Assembly: GCA_027013575.1 (NCBI GenBank)
Contig: JALWGN010000019.1
Location: 1-52,808 of the forward strand
Direction: 5' to 3'
Origin: Desulfurobacteriaceae bacterium
GTDB lineage: Bacteria > Aquificota > Aquificia > Desulfurobacteriales > Desulfurobacteriaceae
Length of the DNA: 52,808 nt
The notes beneath the pieces are model-generated. The model was given only the letters and a program-made list of their open reading frames with translations. It had not been told where the DNA came from and did not search any database. Position 1 is the first letter of the stretch. Every line of letters begins with the position of its first letter. The position numbers and the translations under genes are program-made. Below are positions 24,981-33,031 of the stretch, piece by piece.

Positions 24981-25676
24981 ATGAAGGTTAAGGAGATTTT
25001 CAACAGCGACTTTGCCGTTTACTACGAGAAGGTCATAAACAGGCTCTCAAGCCCGGTTCAGGTGAACAGGTGGAGGAGAGCTCTCATAAAAGGAGCTCTC
25101 TCTGTAATCCCCCACCCTAGAGTTGTCGTTGACTTCTGCTCCGGTGCCGGGAACATGGGGGAGCTCCTTCTGAAGGAGAGGCCGGAGCTCCGCGTCATCA
25201 ACTGCGACATAAGTAAACCTCTCCTAAGGCTGGCAAAGGAGAGGCTAAAAGAGAGGGGAAGCTACGTCTGTTCAGACAACAGGTTCTTTCCCTTAAAGAG
25301 CTCCTCTGTTGACCTCCTCTTCTCCTCCTTCTGCGTCAGAAACTCTCCGGAGCCGAAACTGACCCTTCTGGAGTCTTTAAGGGTTTTAAGAAGAGGAGGA
25401 CTGTGGGTCATCCTTGACTTCTTCAGACCTGAAAAGGGAGACCTCTACTTTAAACTTAACCACTACCTATTCAGAAGCTTTATGAACCTGAGCAGAATTG
25501 CAACGAAAAGTAGCGAGGCTATAGACTACCTCTTTGAGTCTATAGAGAAATTCTTCACGATGAGTGAATTTACAGAACTCCTAAGAGAAAACGGATTTAA
25601 AATACTGACTTCCTACGAGTTTATGGGAGGAGTTGCGGGGGGAGTAATAGCAATTAAGGAGGTAAAGGATGTGTGA
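24981..25676 (+). CDS. UbiE/MenG-like class I SAM methyltransferase
   Basis: A 231-residue Rossmann-fold methyltransferase: VVVDFCSGAGNMGELLLK is motif I, VINCDISKPLLRLA holds the acidic residue that binds the SAM ribose, and VDLLFSSFCVRNSPEP with SLRVLRRGGLWVILDFFRP matches the UbiE/MenG family. That family methylates the quinone ring, and the adjacent hydrogenase feeds quinone, which is suggestive. It sits tightly between hypA and hypB (1 nt and 8-nt overlap). An alternative is a small-molecule methyltransferase of unknown substrate. Confidence 0.7.
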   Translation: MKVKEIFNSDFAVYYEKVINRLSSPVQVNRWRRALIKGALSVIPHPRVVVDFCSGAGNMGELLLKERPELRVINCDISKPLLRLAKERLKERGSYVCSDNRFFPLKSSSVDLLFSSFCVRNSPEPKLTLLESLRVLRRGGLWVILDFFRPEKGDLYFKLNHYLFRSFMNLSRIATKSSEAIDYLFESIEKFFTMSEFTELLRENGFKILTSYEFMGGVAGGVIAIKEVKDV

Positions 25677-26436
25677 CGTATGCGGGTGCGGACAGCACGA
25701 CCACGGACATGAGCACCACCACAACCACTTTGTAGTTTCAGACGACACAACCAGAAAGAACGTTGAGATTAAAAAGAGCCTTCTCAGTGAGAACGAGAGG
25801 GTTGCCCGCTCAAACAGGGAACACTTTGACCGCCACGGAATTCTTGCCATAAACCTGATAAGCTCTCCCGGTTCTGGTAAAACAACACTCCTTGAGAAGA
25901 CAATTGAAGCACTGAAAGACGAGCTGAAGATCGGCGTTCTTGAAGGGGACATTGAAACGGAGAGGGACGCCGAAAGGGTAAGGGCAAAGGGAGCTGCTGC
26001 CGTTCAGCTTACAACGGGAGGAGCCTGCCACCTTGAAGCTCCCCTCGTCCACAAAGGTTTCCACGCTTTAGAGAAGCAGATGGAAGGCTACCCGGACATC
26101 CTCTTCATTGAGAACGTTGGAAACCTGGTCTGCCCCTCCTCTTTCTACCTGGGGGAACACATAAGGGTCGTTCTCATCTCCGTTCCTGAAGGTGAGGACA
26201 AGCCGGCTAAGTACCCCAAAGCATTTAAAACGTCAGACGTCTTTATCATCACAAAGGCAGACCTTCTACCTTACTTTGACTTTGACGTTGAAAAGGTTAA
26301 GGAAGAAGCTCTCTCTCTTAACCCAAACCTGAAGATATTCGTCGTTTCTGCTAAAACTGGAGAGGGCCTTGAGGAATGGTTCAACTTCTTGAGGGAAAAG
26401 GTTCAGGAGAAAAAGGCAGCTAAAGTTGAAGGGTAG
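25669..26436 (+). CDS. hypB: Hydrogenase nickel incorporation GTPase HypB
   Basis: GTPase that controls nickel loading. The N-terminus carries CDVCGCG (high-affinity nickel site) followed by a His-rich stretch with seven His in about 15 residues, a nickel store seen in some species. The G domain has SSPGSGKTTL (P-loop), LEGDIETERDA, VGNLVCPSSF and ITKADLL. Length 255. It overlaps the methyltransferase by 8 nt and ends the maturation operon. hypD and hypE are not in this window. Confidence 0.97.
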   Translation: MCDVCGCGQHDHGHEHHHNHFVVSDDTTRKNVEIKKSLLSENERVARSNREHFDRHGILAINLISSPGSGKTTLLEKTIEALKDELKIGVLEGDIETERDAERVRAKGAAAVQLTTGGACHLEAPLVHKGFHALEKQMEGYPDILFIENVGNLVCPSSFYLGEHIRVVLISVPEGEDKPAKYPKAFKTSDVFIITKADLLPYFDFDVEKVKEEALSLNPNLKIFVVSAKTGEGLEEWFNFLREKVQEKKAAKVEG

Positions 26437-26458
26437 GGGGGCTCCCCCTTCCTCTTTT
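26435..26458 (+). terminator. Possible terminator of the hyp operon
   Basis: AGGGGG-GCT-CCCCCT overlapping the hypB stop codon, followed by tcctctttt. The loop is minimal but the stem is all G-C. Confidence 0.5.
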
Positions 26459-26496
26459 GTATCATTACCTCTACAAACAGATAAAAGAGGTAGAGG

Positions 26497-27738
26497 TTGA
26501 AGCTTCTAACCGCCGCACTAACCCTTCTTATTCCCGTTAACGCTTTTGCTCTAACTCCTTCTCAGCTGAAAGAGTTAATACTGAAGCGCTCTTTAAGGCT
26601 AAAGGTTCAGAAAGAGCAGGTTAAAGCTCAGGAGTTTAAGGAGAAGGCAACCTTCAGGTCTTACTTTCCAAAGGTCAGCCTTTCGGCCTCTTTCAGCGAG
26701 TTCTACCCCGACCTTTTCAACAACTGGAACCAGAACCACGCCTACGGCGTTTCTATTACGGCAGAGCCTTTGAACCTTCAGAGGAACGTGGAGCTCTCCA
26801 TAGACAGGGAAAAGGTAAAAGAGCTCCGCTACGCCGTTGACTCTACTTTCTTAGACGTTTACTCAGAAGCCCTCTCTTACCTTTACAGGCTGAAAGTCCT
26901 TGAGAGGGAAATTGAGCTCAGGAAGGAGCAGCTTGAGAGCTCTGAGAAAATCCTCTCAGTTGCTAAAGAGAAGTTCAAGAAAGGCCTTGTGATGATAACA
27001 GACGTTTTAAAGGCAAGGTCTGAGGTTGAGAAGAGGAGAGCTCTCCTCTCACAGGCCGAGAACGACTACAGGAAAACCTTTAACTCACTGAACGCCCTCC
27101 TTGACTTCTCACTGAAGGATGGGGAAAAGCCGGAGGTTAACCTGATAAAGGAGAGGCTGCCCCTAAACCCCAGAGAGCTGGTAAAGAGAGCTCTCTTTTT
27201 AAGGCCAGAGGTAAAAGAGGCAAAACAGCAGGTTGAGATAGCTAAAAGAAGCGTTCAGCTTGTAAAGAGAAACCTCTCCCCGAGGCTCTCTGTAAACATT
27301 TCTGCCCAGAGAACGGGAACCGATTTCCCCGGAGATAAGAACTACTCTGCCGGCTTTACCTTGAGCTTTCCCGTTTTTGACAGCGGTTTAACGAAGTTCC
27401 AGACCTTACAGCAGGTTTCACAGCTTAAACAGGCACAGTTAAACCTGAAAGAGACCGAAAACAGCGTAAAGCTCCAGGTTTTAAACGCTTTAAGTGACGT
27501 TAAGTACTCCTACTCTCAGCTGAACTCTTCTGAGAGCTCCCTCAAGTACGCCCAAAAGGCCTACGAGAGAGCTCTAAACGAGTACAGACTTGGAGTTTCT
27601 GACATTGTAGCCCTCCTTCAGGCCTTTGACTTCTACTGTCAGTCTCAAACCGACTACCTTCAGTCTCTCTTAAACTACAACCTCTCAATCGTTTCCCTTA
27701 AAAAGGCTACAGGGGAGCTCCTTGGAGGTGAAAATTGA
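26497..27738 (+). CDS. TolC-family outer-membrane efflux protein
   Basis: Outer-membrane channel of a tripartite exporter. A signal peptide (LLTAALTLLIPVNAFA) is followed by two repeats of long helices typical of the family; TDVLKARSEVEKRRALLSQAENDYRKTFN and YERALNEYRLGVSDIVALLQA mark equivalent positions. 413 residues, normal. The TTG start follows AGAGGTAGAGG. Its stop overlaps the start of the adaptor gene. Alternating Leu/Lys/Glu composition fits coiled coils. Confidence 0.88.
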   Translation: MKLLTAALTLLIPVNAFALTPSQLKELILKRSLRLKVQKEQVKAQEFKEKATFRSYFPKVSLSASFSEFYPDLFNNWNQNHAYGVSITAEPLNLQRNVELSIDREKVKELRYAVDSTFLDVYSEALSYLYRLKVLEREIELRKEQLESSEKILSVAKEKFKKGLVMITDVLKARSEVEKRRALLSQAENDYRKTFNSLNALLDFSLKDGEKPEVNLIKERLPLNPRELVKRALFLRPEVKEAKQQVEIAKRSVQLVKRNLSPRLSVNISAQRTGTDFPGDKNYSAGFTLSFPVFDSGLTKFQTLQQVSQLKQAQLNLKETENSVKLQVLNALSDVKYSYSQLNSSESSLKYAQKAYERALNEYRLGVSDIVALLQAFDFYCQSQTDYLQSLLNYNLSIVSLKKATGELLGGEN

Positions 27739-28973
27739 AAAAGTGGATAGCAGTCCTTCTGATTCTTATAGCAGGAGTCGGAATTTTCCTGAAGTTCGGG
27801 AAGAAGAAAGAGGTTCTCCTTCCCGGAAAGGTTGTGGAGGTTAAAAAAGGAACCGTTAAGAAGGTGATAAACGCAACGGGAATCATAAAGCCTCAGGTGG
27901 GAGCGGAGATAAAGGTAGGAGCGAGGATCTCGGGAACCGTCGTTAAGGAGAACGTTAAGGTTGGAGACTGGGTCAACAAGGGGGACCTTATCGCCGTAAT
28001 TGACAACAGGGAGCTCCGCGCCTCACTTAAGAGAGCAGAGGCAAACCTCAACGAGATTAAAAAGACCTACCCGGAGCGGATAAAGGAGCAGGAGCTTAAG
28101 GTTAAGTCTGCCGGGGCGGAGCTCTCTTCAGCCCTTGCAAAGCTCAAAGCGGCAAAAGAGGACTACAGGGTAAAGAAGTGGGAGTTTGAGAGGCAGAGGG
28201 AGCTCCTCTCAATCGGCTACACAACAGAGGAGAAGTTTAAAAACGCAAAGGCACAGTTTGCTGCGGCAGAGAGCTCTCTAAAAGCTGCAGAGGAAGAGGT
28301 AAAGAGAGCAAGGCTCAACCTGAAGGCGCAGAAGGCAGAACTTGAGAGGCTAAAGGCAGAGTTTAAAGAGAACCTAAAAAAGGCAGAGGCAGACCTGAAA
28401 CAGGCAAAGGTGCGTTACTCCTACTCCTACATCTACGCTCCCATGAGCGGAGTAATCTCTTTCGTCTCAACTCAGGAAGGGGAAACCGTAGTTGCAGGCC
28501 TCAACGCTCCCCAGTTTGTAACCATCTTAGACCCCAAAAGGCTTGAGAACTGGATATACGTTGACGAAACGGAAATAGGAAAGGTTAAAAAGGGAATGCC
28601 CGTTGAGTTCACAGTTGACGCTTACAGAAGTAAAGTTTTCAGGGCAAAAGTTGTTGAGATATATCCGAAACCCAAAATCCTCAACAACGTTGTTTACTAC
28701 ATCGTTGTGGCCAGAGGGTTTAAGGGAGAGAACTACTTAAGACCTGAAATGACAACCCACAACAGGGTAATTGCAGGAGTCAGAAAAGGGGTTTTAGTTG
28801 TTCCCAACCAGGCTGTAAAGTGGAAGAACGGCCGCTACGTTGTTTACAAAGTTGTCGGGAAAAAAGTTGTTGAAGTTCCCGCTGAGGTCGGCTGGAGCGA
28901 CGATACCTATACCCAGATTGTAAAAGGCCTTAAAGAGGGAGACAGAGTAGCCCTTACGCTCGTTAAAAAGTAG
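27735..28973 (+). CDS. Periplasmic adaptor (HlyD/MacA family)
   Basis: Membrane-fusion protein linking an inner-membrane pump to TolC. N-terminal anchor (WIAVLLILIAGVGIFLKFG), a barrel-sandwich half (VGARISGTVVKENVKVGDWVNKG), a long Ala/Lys/Glu coiled coil (~90-220), the second lipoyl half (SYIYAPMSGVISFVSTQEGE) and a C-terminal beta domain (VPNQAVKWKNGRYVVYKV). 412 residues. The layout is MacA-like. TTG start overlaps the tolC stop. No permease or ATPase follows, so the pump partner must be encoded elsewhere. Confidence 0.86.
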   Translation: MKKWIAVLLILIAGVGIFLKFGKKKEVLLPGKVVEVKKGTVKKVINATGIIKPQVGAEIKVGARISGTVVKENVKVGDWVNKGDLIAVIDNRELRASLKRAEANLNEIKKTYPERIKEQELKVKSAGAELSSALAKLKAAKEDYRVKKWEFERQRELLSIGYTTEEKFKNAKAQFAAAESSLKAAEEEVKRARLNLKAQKAELERLKAEFKENLKKAEADLKQAKVRYSYSYIYAPMSGVISFVSTQEGETVVAGLNAPQFVTILDPKRLENWIYVDETEIGKVKKGMPVEFTVDAYRSKVFRAKVVEIYPKPKILNNVVYYIVVARGFKGENYLRPEMTTHNRVIAGVRKGVLVVPNQAVKWKNGRYVVYKVVGKKVVEVPAEVGWSDDTYTQIVKGLKEGDRVALTLVKK

Positions 28974-29022
28974 AGACCTTTCTGAAGACAGCCTTTAGGT
29001 TTACACAGAACTTTGAAGACTC

Positions 29023-29448
29023 TTAGCTGAGAACTTCTTTCAGTTTTTCGGGGGAGTTTATCAGCTCTACTCCCTCCTCTTTACACGGCTTTTCAAAGTC
29101 TGAGTCAAGGGATACCAGGTAGGGAACGCCGTAGTACTTACAGGTTGACAGAATAATTGCGTCGTTTGGCTTTAGCTTGTGCTTTTCTACAAATTTCCTG
29201 AACATAGTTCTTATATCGTTATTAAGCGGCAGGAACTCAAAGAAATCAAGGAAATCTTCAAGCTCATTTAAAGTAAGTTTTCCTTTACTTTTTGTTATTA
29301 GGTGGAATACGGCTTCGCTTTCAACGATTATGTTTGTGAAACAGATGACACCCTTCTTCAGTATAAAGTTTAAAATTTCTGAGGCTTTTTCACTTCCGCT
29401 CTTTTTAAAAGCCTCAATAATAATGTTACTGTCAACGAAAGCTCCCAT
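29023..29448 (-). CDS. PIN-domain ribonuclease toxin (VapC-like)
   Basis: A 141-residue PIN domain with the acidic residues expected at the active site: FVDSNIIIEAF (Asp), SEAVFHL (Glu), KPNDAIILSTCKYYG (Asp) and LVSLDSDFE (Asp). Toxins of this type cut specific RNAs until bound by the antitoxin. It follows the small basic/acidic gene upstream by 8 nt, the normal antitoxin-toxin order. Confidence 0.82.
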   Translation of the reverse strand: MGAFVDSNIIIEAFKKSGSEKASEILNFILKKGVICFTNIIVESEAVFHLITKSKGKLTLNELEDFLDFFEFLPLNNDIRTMFRKFVEKHKLKPNDAIILSTCKYYGVPYLVSLDSDFEKPCKEEGVELINSPEKLKEVLS

Positions 29449-29456
29449 ATCTTCCT

Positions 29457-29651
29457 CTAAGAGTAGAGTTCTTCTTCTTTTACTTCTTCAACCTCAATGC
29501 TGTGTTTATACTTTTCAAAAATCTCTAACGCTTTCTTTCTCTTTTTCTCCCTTTCAAGTTCTTCAATCTTCTTCTTTATCTCCTCGTAGGGGAGCTCCGT
29601 CTCAATAACCTCCCTTACATCTTCAGGAACCTTGATGATTATCTCTCCCAT
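29457..29651 (-). CDS. Antitoxin of the PIN-domain toxin
   Basis: A 64-residue protein: MGEIIIKVPEDVREVIE resembles the DNA-binding start of some VapB antitoxins, and the rest is a highly charged helix (EELEREKKRKKALEIFEKY) with an acidic tail, which suits wrapping around the toxin. It precedes the toxin and is divergent from rubredoxin. Identification rests on size, composition and position. Confidence 0.7.
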   Translation of the reverse strand: MGEIIIKVPEDVREVIETELPYEEIKKKIEELEREKKRKKALEIFEKYKHSIEVEEVKEEELYS

Positions 29652-29704
29652 GTCTGCCTCCTTTTCAGTTCCTCTACCTCTAATCTATGCTTTCGGGAAG
29701 AAGG

Positions 29705-29733
29705 TTGACTAAAGGTAAATTTACCTATAAGAT
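29705..29733 (+). promoter_or_regulatory. Promoter with a 14-bp palindromic operator between -35 and -10
   Basis: TTGACT, 17 nt, TAAGAT. The spacer contains AGGTAAATTTACCT (29713-29726), a perfect palindrome, and a further half-site GGTAAAT lies at 29734-29740. A repressor here would block RNA polymerase. The VapB-like antitoxin, encoded divergently 60 nt away, is one candidate; a redox regulator is another. Confidence 0.6.
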
Positions 29734-29739
29734 GGTAAA

Positions 29740-29754
29740 TGAGAATCATTCTTA
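29740..29754. promoter_or_regulatory. Fur/PerR-like box
   Basis: TGAGAATCATTCTTA matches the 15-bp Fur core TGATAATNATTATCA at 12 positions and has a perfect AGAAT-C-ATTCT dyad. It lies at the predicted transcription start of the rubredoxin operon. Control by iron or peroxide would suit an oxygen-defence operon. Confidence 0.55.
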
Positions 29755-29770
29755 TTAAGAGGAGGGTATA

Positions 29771-29935
29771 ATGAAAAAGTACGTCTGTGTTCCCTGCGGA
29801 TACATCTACGACCCGGAGCTTGGAGACCCTGATAACGGAATTCCTCCGGGGACGCCCTTTGAGGAGCTCCCCGACGACTGGACGTGCCCCTGGTGTGGAG
29901 CCGGAAAAGAGGACTTTGAGCCTGTGGAGGAGTGA
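29771..29935 (+). CDS. Rubredoxin
   Basis: A 54-residue electron carrier with one Fe(Cys)4 site. [16 protein letters not shown] gives the first CxxCG and [17 protein letters not shown] the second. The [15 protein letters not shown] segment is family-typical. ATG follows GAGGAGGGT. Its TGA overlaps the next ATG (TGATG), so it is co-translated with the flavodiiron protein, its known electron acceptor in anaerobes. Confidence 0.98.
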   Translation: MKKYVCVPCGYIYDPELGDPDNGIPPGTPFEELPDDWTCPWCGAGKEDFEPVEE

Positions 29936-31131
29936 TGGCGGCGAAGAAGATTAAAGAGGGAGTTTACTGGGTAGGAGCCATTGACTGGGACAGAGTTCTC
30001 TTTGACGAGCTTGTTACACTTCCTGAAGGGACAAGCTACAACGCCTATTTAGTTGTAGGAAGCGAGAGGACAGCCCTCATAGACACAGTTGAGCCCCACA
30101 AGAAGGAGGAGCTTTTCAGAAACCTTGAAGAGCTTGGGGTTGAAAGGATTGACTACGTAATCTCAAACCACGCGGAGCAGGATCACTCCGGAACCATTCC
30201 AGACGTTTTAGAGAGGTTCCCCGGGGCAAAGGTCGTTACAAACAAAAAGTGTAAGGCCATGCTTATAGACCTTCTCCACCTGCCTGAAGATGTCTTTCAG
30301 GTTATTGAGGAGGGGGAGGAGCTCTCCTTAGGAGACAAAACCCTCCAGTTTTTCATGGCTCCTTGGGTTCACTGGCCGGAGACCATGTTTACCTGGCTTA
30401 AAGAAGATAGAATCCTCTTTACCTGCGACTTTTTAGGCTCCCACATAGCCACATCTGAGCTTTTTGACACTACAGACGAAAACAGAGCAAAGGTTTATTT
30501 AGAGACAAAGCGCTACTACGCAGAGATCATGATGCCCTTCAGGAACTTCATAAAGAAGCACCTATCCCTTATAAACAGACTCCAGCCTGAGATAATTGCC
30601 CCCAGCCACGGAGTTGTCATAAAGGACGTTGAGTTTATGACTGGAGCCTACAAGCGGTGGGTTTCAGACGAAGTGAAGCCTATGGTTATTGTTCCCTTTG
30701 TCTCCATGCACGAGAGTACCCGCCACATGGTGGAGCACTTAACGTCGGAGCTTTCTAAAGAGGGAGTAATTGTCAGACCTTACAACCTGATAAGCGCAGA
30801 CATCGGAAACGTTGCGATGGACTTAGTTGACGCCGCAGCCGTTGTTATCGCCTCTCCAACGGTTCTTGCAGGAGCTCACCCTTCGGTTATCTCCTTTGCC
30901 TACCTTATGAACGGCTTAAGGCCGAAAACGAAGTTCCTCTCGGTTATAGGCTCCTACGGCTGGAACGGTAAGGTTATGGTTAAACACGTTCAGGATACGC
31001 TGAAGAACATTAAGGCCGAGTGGTTGGAGCCCGTTCTTGTTAAAGGCCTTCCGAAAGACGAGGATTACGAGAGACTCTCTCAGTTTGCAAAAGAGCTTGC
31101 AGGTAGAGTTAAAGAGGTCAGCACCCTTTAG
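29935..31131 (+). CDS. Flavodiiron protein (rubredoxin:oxygen / NO oxidoreductase)
   Basis: Cytosolic enzyme that reduces O2 to water or NO to N2O. The N-terminal beta-lactamase-like domain binds two irons through SNHAEQDHSG (HxExD), a later His (PWVHWPETMF) with Asp (LFTCDFLGSH) and SHGVV. The C-terminal flavodoxin domain (~250-398, VIVPFVSMHESTRHMVEHL, ASPTVLAGAHP, SVIGSYGWNGK) binds FMN. 398 residues, standard class A. The ATG overlapping the rubredoxin stop is preferred to a GTG one codon earlier. Confidence 0.96.
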   Translation: MAAKKIKEGVYWVGAIDWDRVLFDELVTLPEGTSYNAYLVVGSERTALIDTVEPHKKEELFRNLEELGVERIDYVISNHAEQDHSGTIPDVLERFPGAKVVTNKKCKAMLIDLLHLPEDVFQVIEEGEELSLGDKTLQFFMAPWVHWPETMFTWLKEDRILFTCDFLGSHIATSELFDTTDENRAKVYLETKRYYAEIMMPFRNFIKKHLSLINRLQPEIIAPSHGVVIKDVEFMTGAYKRWVSDEVKPMVIVPFVSMHESTRHMVEHLTSELSKEGVIVRPYNLISADIGNVAMDLVDAAAVVIASPTVLAGAHPSVISFAYLMNGLRPKTKFLSVIGSYGWNGKVMVKHVQDTLKNIKAEWLEPVLVKGLPKDEDYERLSQFAKELAGRVKEVSTL

Positions 31132-31141
31132 AGAGTTCCCT

Positions 31142-31160
31142 GCCCCTTCGGGGGCTTTCT
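31142..31160. terminator. Terminator between convergent genes
   Basis: GCCCC-TTCG-GGGGC followed by tttcta, a UUCG-capped hairpin 10 nt after the flavodiiron stop. It may work in both directions, since the NapH-like gene ends at its far side. Confidence 0.7.
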
Positions 31161-31998
31161 ACCTGTTTAAACCCTCTACTGTCTCCTTTGCTCTTAAAAC
31201 GGGAGAGTCAACTTTAACAACGGGGCAAACCCTTACGCAGTTTAAACACCTTAAACAGGCCGGGGAGTTGGGGTCTTCGTATATCGGGTAGTTAACGGGG
31301 CACGACTTCTTACACAGGTTGCACTCTATGCAGTTCTCTTTCTCAACTTTAAAGTCAACTATGCTCAGTTTGTTAAAGATGGAAAAGAGAGCTCCCAGCG
31401 GGCAGACATACCTGCAGAAGGGCCTCTTTATGAAGATTGAGCCGTAGAGGAACATGCTTCCAAAGGCCAGCTTAAAGAGGAAGAAAGCCCCTGCCATGTT
31501 GGCAATCATTGAGCTAACGGCAACCCAGTAGATTCCGGCCTCTACCGTTCCCGTAGGGCAGACCATGCAGAAGTAGTGCTCCTTAAAGAGGTAAGGCAGA
31601 AGAATAACGCCGAAGACGAGCATCAGGTACTTCAGGTAAACAAAGGGTTTGGGGAGGTCAAACTTGATTGACGGAATTTTGTTGAGGAGATCCTGAATCA
31701 GTCCAAAGGGGCAGACCCAGCCGCAGATCCACCTGCCGAAAGAGGCAGAAACTGCAGAGACGATTCCTAAAGTCATGAGGGGGATTTTGTTGAGAACTAA
31801 AAAGTGGGAGATCGTTCCGATGGGGCAGGAGTAGAGAGCCGCAGGGCAGGCGTAGCAGTTCATTATGGGAAAGGGAATTGACTTGAGCTTTCCGGTGTAG
31901 AGCCTTCCAGTTATGAAGTTCCACAGGGGGAGGTTTGCCGTTATTCCCGTTAAAAACTGGTAAACCCGCCTGTTCTTCAGAAACGGAACCTTCAGCAT
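31159..31998 (-). CDS. NapH-like membrane polyferredoxin
   Basis: Integral membrane iron-sulfur protein of 279 residues. Membrane segments alternate with Cys motifs on the cytoplasmic side: CYACPAALYSCPIG, CGWVCPFGL, CMVCPTGT and CRYVCPLGA. Then a soluble two-cluster ferredoxin follows: CIECNLCKKSCP and CLRCLNCVRVCP. This is the NapH/CcoG/RdxA-like family, involved in quinol oxidation or copper/redox handling. The small CXXC membrane protein directly upstream is a recurring partner of this type of gene. Confidence 0.85.
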   Translation of the reverse strand: MLKVPFLKNRRVYQFLTGITANLPLWNFITGRLYTGKLKSIPFPIMNCYACPAALYSCPIGTISHFLVLNKIPLMTLGIVSAVSASFGRWICGWVCPFGLIQDLLNKIPSIKFDLPKPFVYLKYLMLVFGVILLPYLFKEHYFCMVCPTGTVEAGIYWVAVSSMIANMAGAFFLFKLAFGSMFLYGSIFIKRPFCRYVCPLGALFSIFNKLSIVDFKVEKENCIECNLCKKSCPVNYPIYEDPNSPACLRCLNCVRVCPVVKVDSPVLRAKETVEGLNR

Positions 31999-32006
31999 GG
32001 TTTCCC

Positions 32007-32153
32007 CTACTTGATGCCTATACAGGTAAGGCAGAGGATTTTACCGTTGCTCCAGACGATTCTCGGCTCTCCCGAGAGGATGCCGATAACTAAGAGAATG
32101 AGGGAGAGGAGGAGAGCTCCCCCCGCTAATACCTTCTTAGTTGGCAGTCTCAA
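32007..32153 (-). CDS. Small CXXC membrane protein (CD1871A-like)
   Basis: A 48-residue product with one membrane helix ([18 protein letters not shown]) and the C-terminal motif [11 protein letters not shown]. Helix plus terminal CxxCIGI is the pattern of small proteins annotated CD1871A-family, which I recall next to membrane 4Fe-4S proteins; here too it sits 8 nt upstream of one. The TTG start, with GGAG seven bases ahead, lies inside the end of the Mrp gene (17-nt overlap). Function unknown; the Cys pair suggests a thiol relay or metal site. Confidence 0.7.
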   Translation of the reverse strand: MRLPTKKVLAGGALLLSLILLVIGILSGEPRIVWSNGKILCLTCIGIK

Positions 32154-33027
32154 CCTTCTCTCCCACTTCCTCAAGGAGCTTCTCAGTAATCTCGGAGAGC
32201 GCCTTTGCGGAGTAGCTATCTGGGTGGGAGATAACTATCGGAACTCCCTTATCTCCTGCCTCAACAACTGCAGGTTCAATGGGAACCCTTCCGAGGAACG
32301 GAACTCCAAGCTCCTCGGCGGCCTTCTCTCCGCCTCCCCTCTTAAAGAGGTCAATTTCCTTACCGCAGTGGGGACAGATGAGGCCGCTCATGTTCTCAAC
32401 AATTCCAAGAACCGGAACGTTCATCATCTTGGCAAAGCTGATGGACTTCCTGGTATCAAGGAGGGAGACCTCCTGAGGGGTTGTAACGATTACAAAGCCG
32501 TCCATCGGCTTTATAAGCTGAGCGATGCTGAGAGCCTCGTCTCCCGTTCCAGGTGGCAGGTCAACGATGAGGAAGTCAAGCTCTCCCCAGTCTATGTCTG
32601 CAAGGAACTGCTTGATTACCTGGTGCTTCAGTGGACCTCTCCAGACGACAGGCTGATCCGGGTTCTCAAGTAGAAAGGCCATTGAAACTATCTTCAGGTT
32701 TGGAATTCCAAGTGGAATGAAGGGCTTAATTGTTTGAGTGTTTGGGTCTGCAAAGAGCCTCTGGCCTTCGGCTCCCAGCATCTTTGCAACGTTAGGGCCG
32801 TGTATGTCTGCGTCTAAAAGGCCAACCTTGTAGCCCCTCTTTGCAAGCTCAGCTGCAAGGTTCGTTGCAACAGTTGTCTTTCCTACGCCTCCCTTACCGC
32901 TTAAGACTCCAATTCTGTGCTTTATCTTTGAGAGGTTACAGGTGAGCTTAACGTCCATCGGGTCTTGAGCTGTCTGGCACTTGTCTTTATGTGCACAGCC
33001 TTCACACTTCTTCTCGTCAAAGGCCAT
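32137..33027 (-). CDS. Mrp/ApbC-family Fe-S carrier ATPase
   Basis: P-loop ATPase of the Mrp/NBP35 family, thought to bind and deliver [4Fe-4S] clusters. The deviant Walker A is [19 protein letters not shown], and [15 protein letters not shown] and [13 protein letters not shown] are present. A CPHCG motif lies near residue 225 and an N-terminal extension adds [10 protein letters not shown], so it can hold clusters at two places, as in NBP35-like proteins. 296 residues. It lies 4 nt downstream of the phosphatase gene. Confidence 0.92.
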   Translation of the reverse strand: MAFDEKKCEGCAHKDKCQTAQDPMDVKLTCNLSKIKHRIGVLSGKGGVGKTTVATNLAAELAKRGYKVGLLDADIHGPNVAKMLGAEGQRLFADPNTQTIKPFIPLGIPNLKIVSMAFLLENPDQPVVWRGPLKHQVIKQFLADIDWGELDFLIVDLPPGTGDEALSIAQLIKPMDGFVIVTTPQEVSLLDTRKSISFAKMMNVPVLGIVENMSGLICPHCGKEIDLFKRGGGEKAAEELGVPFLGRVPIEPAVVEAGDKGVPIVISHPDSYSAKALSEITEKLLEEVGEKVETAN

Positions 33028-33031
33028 TCTT

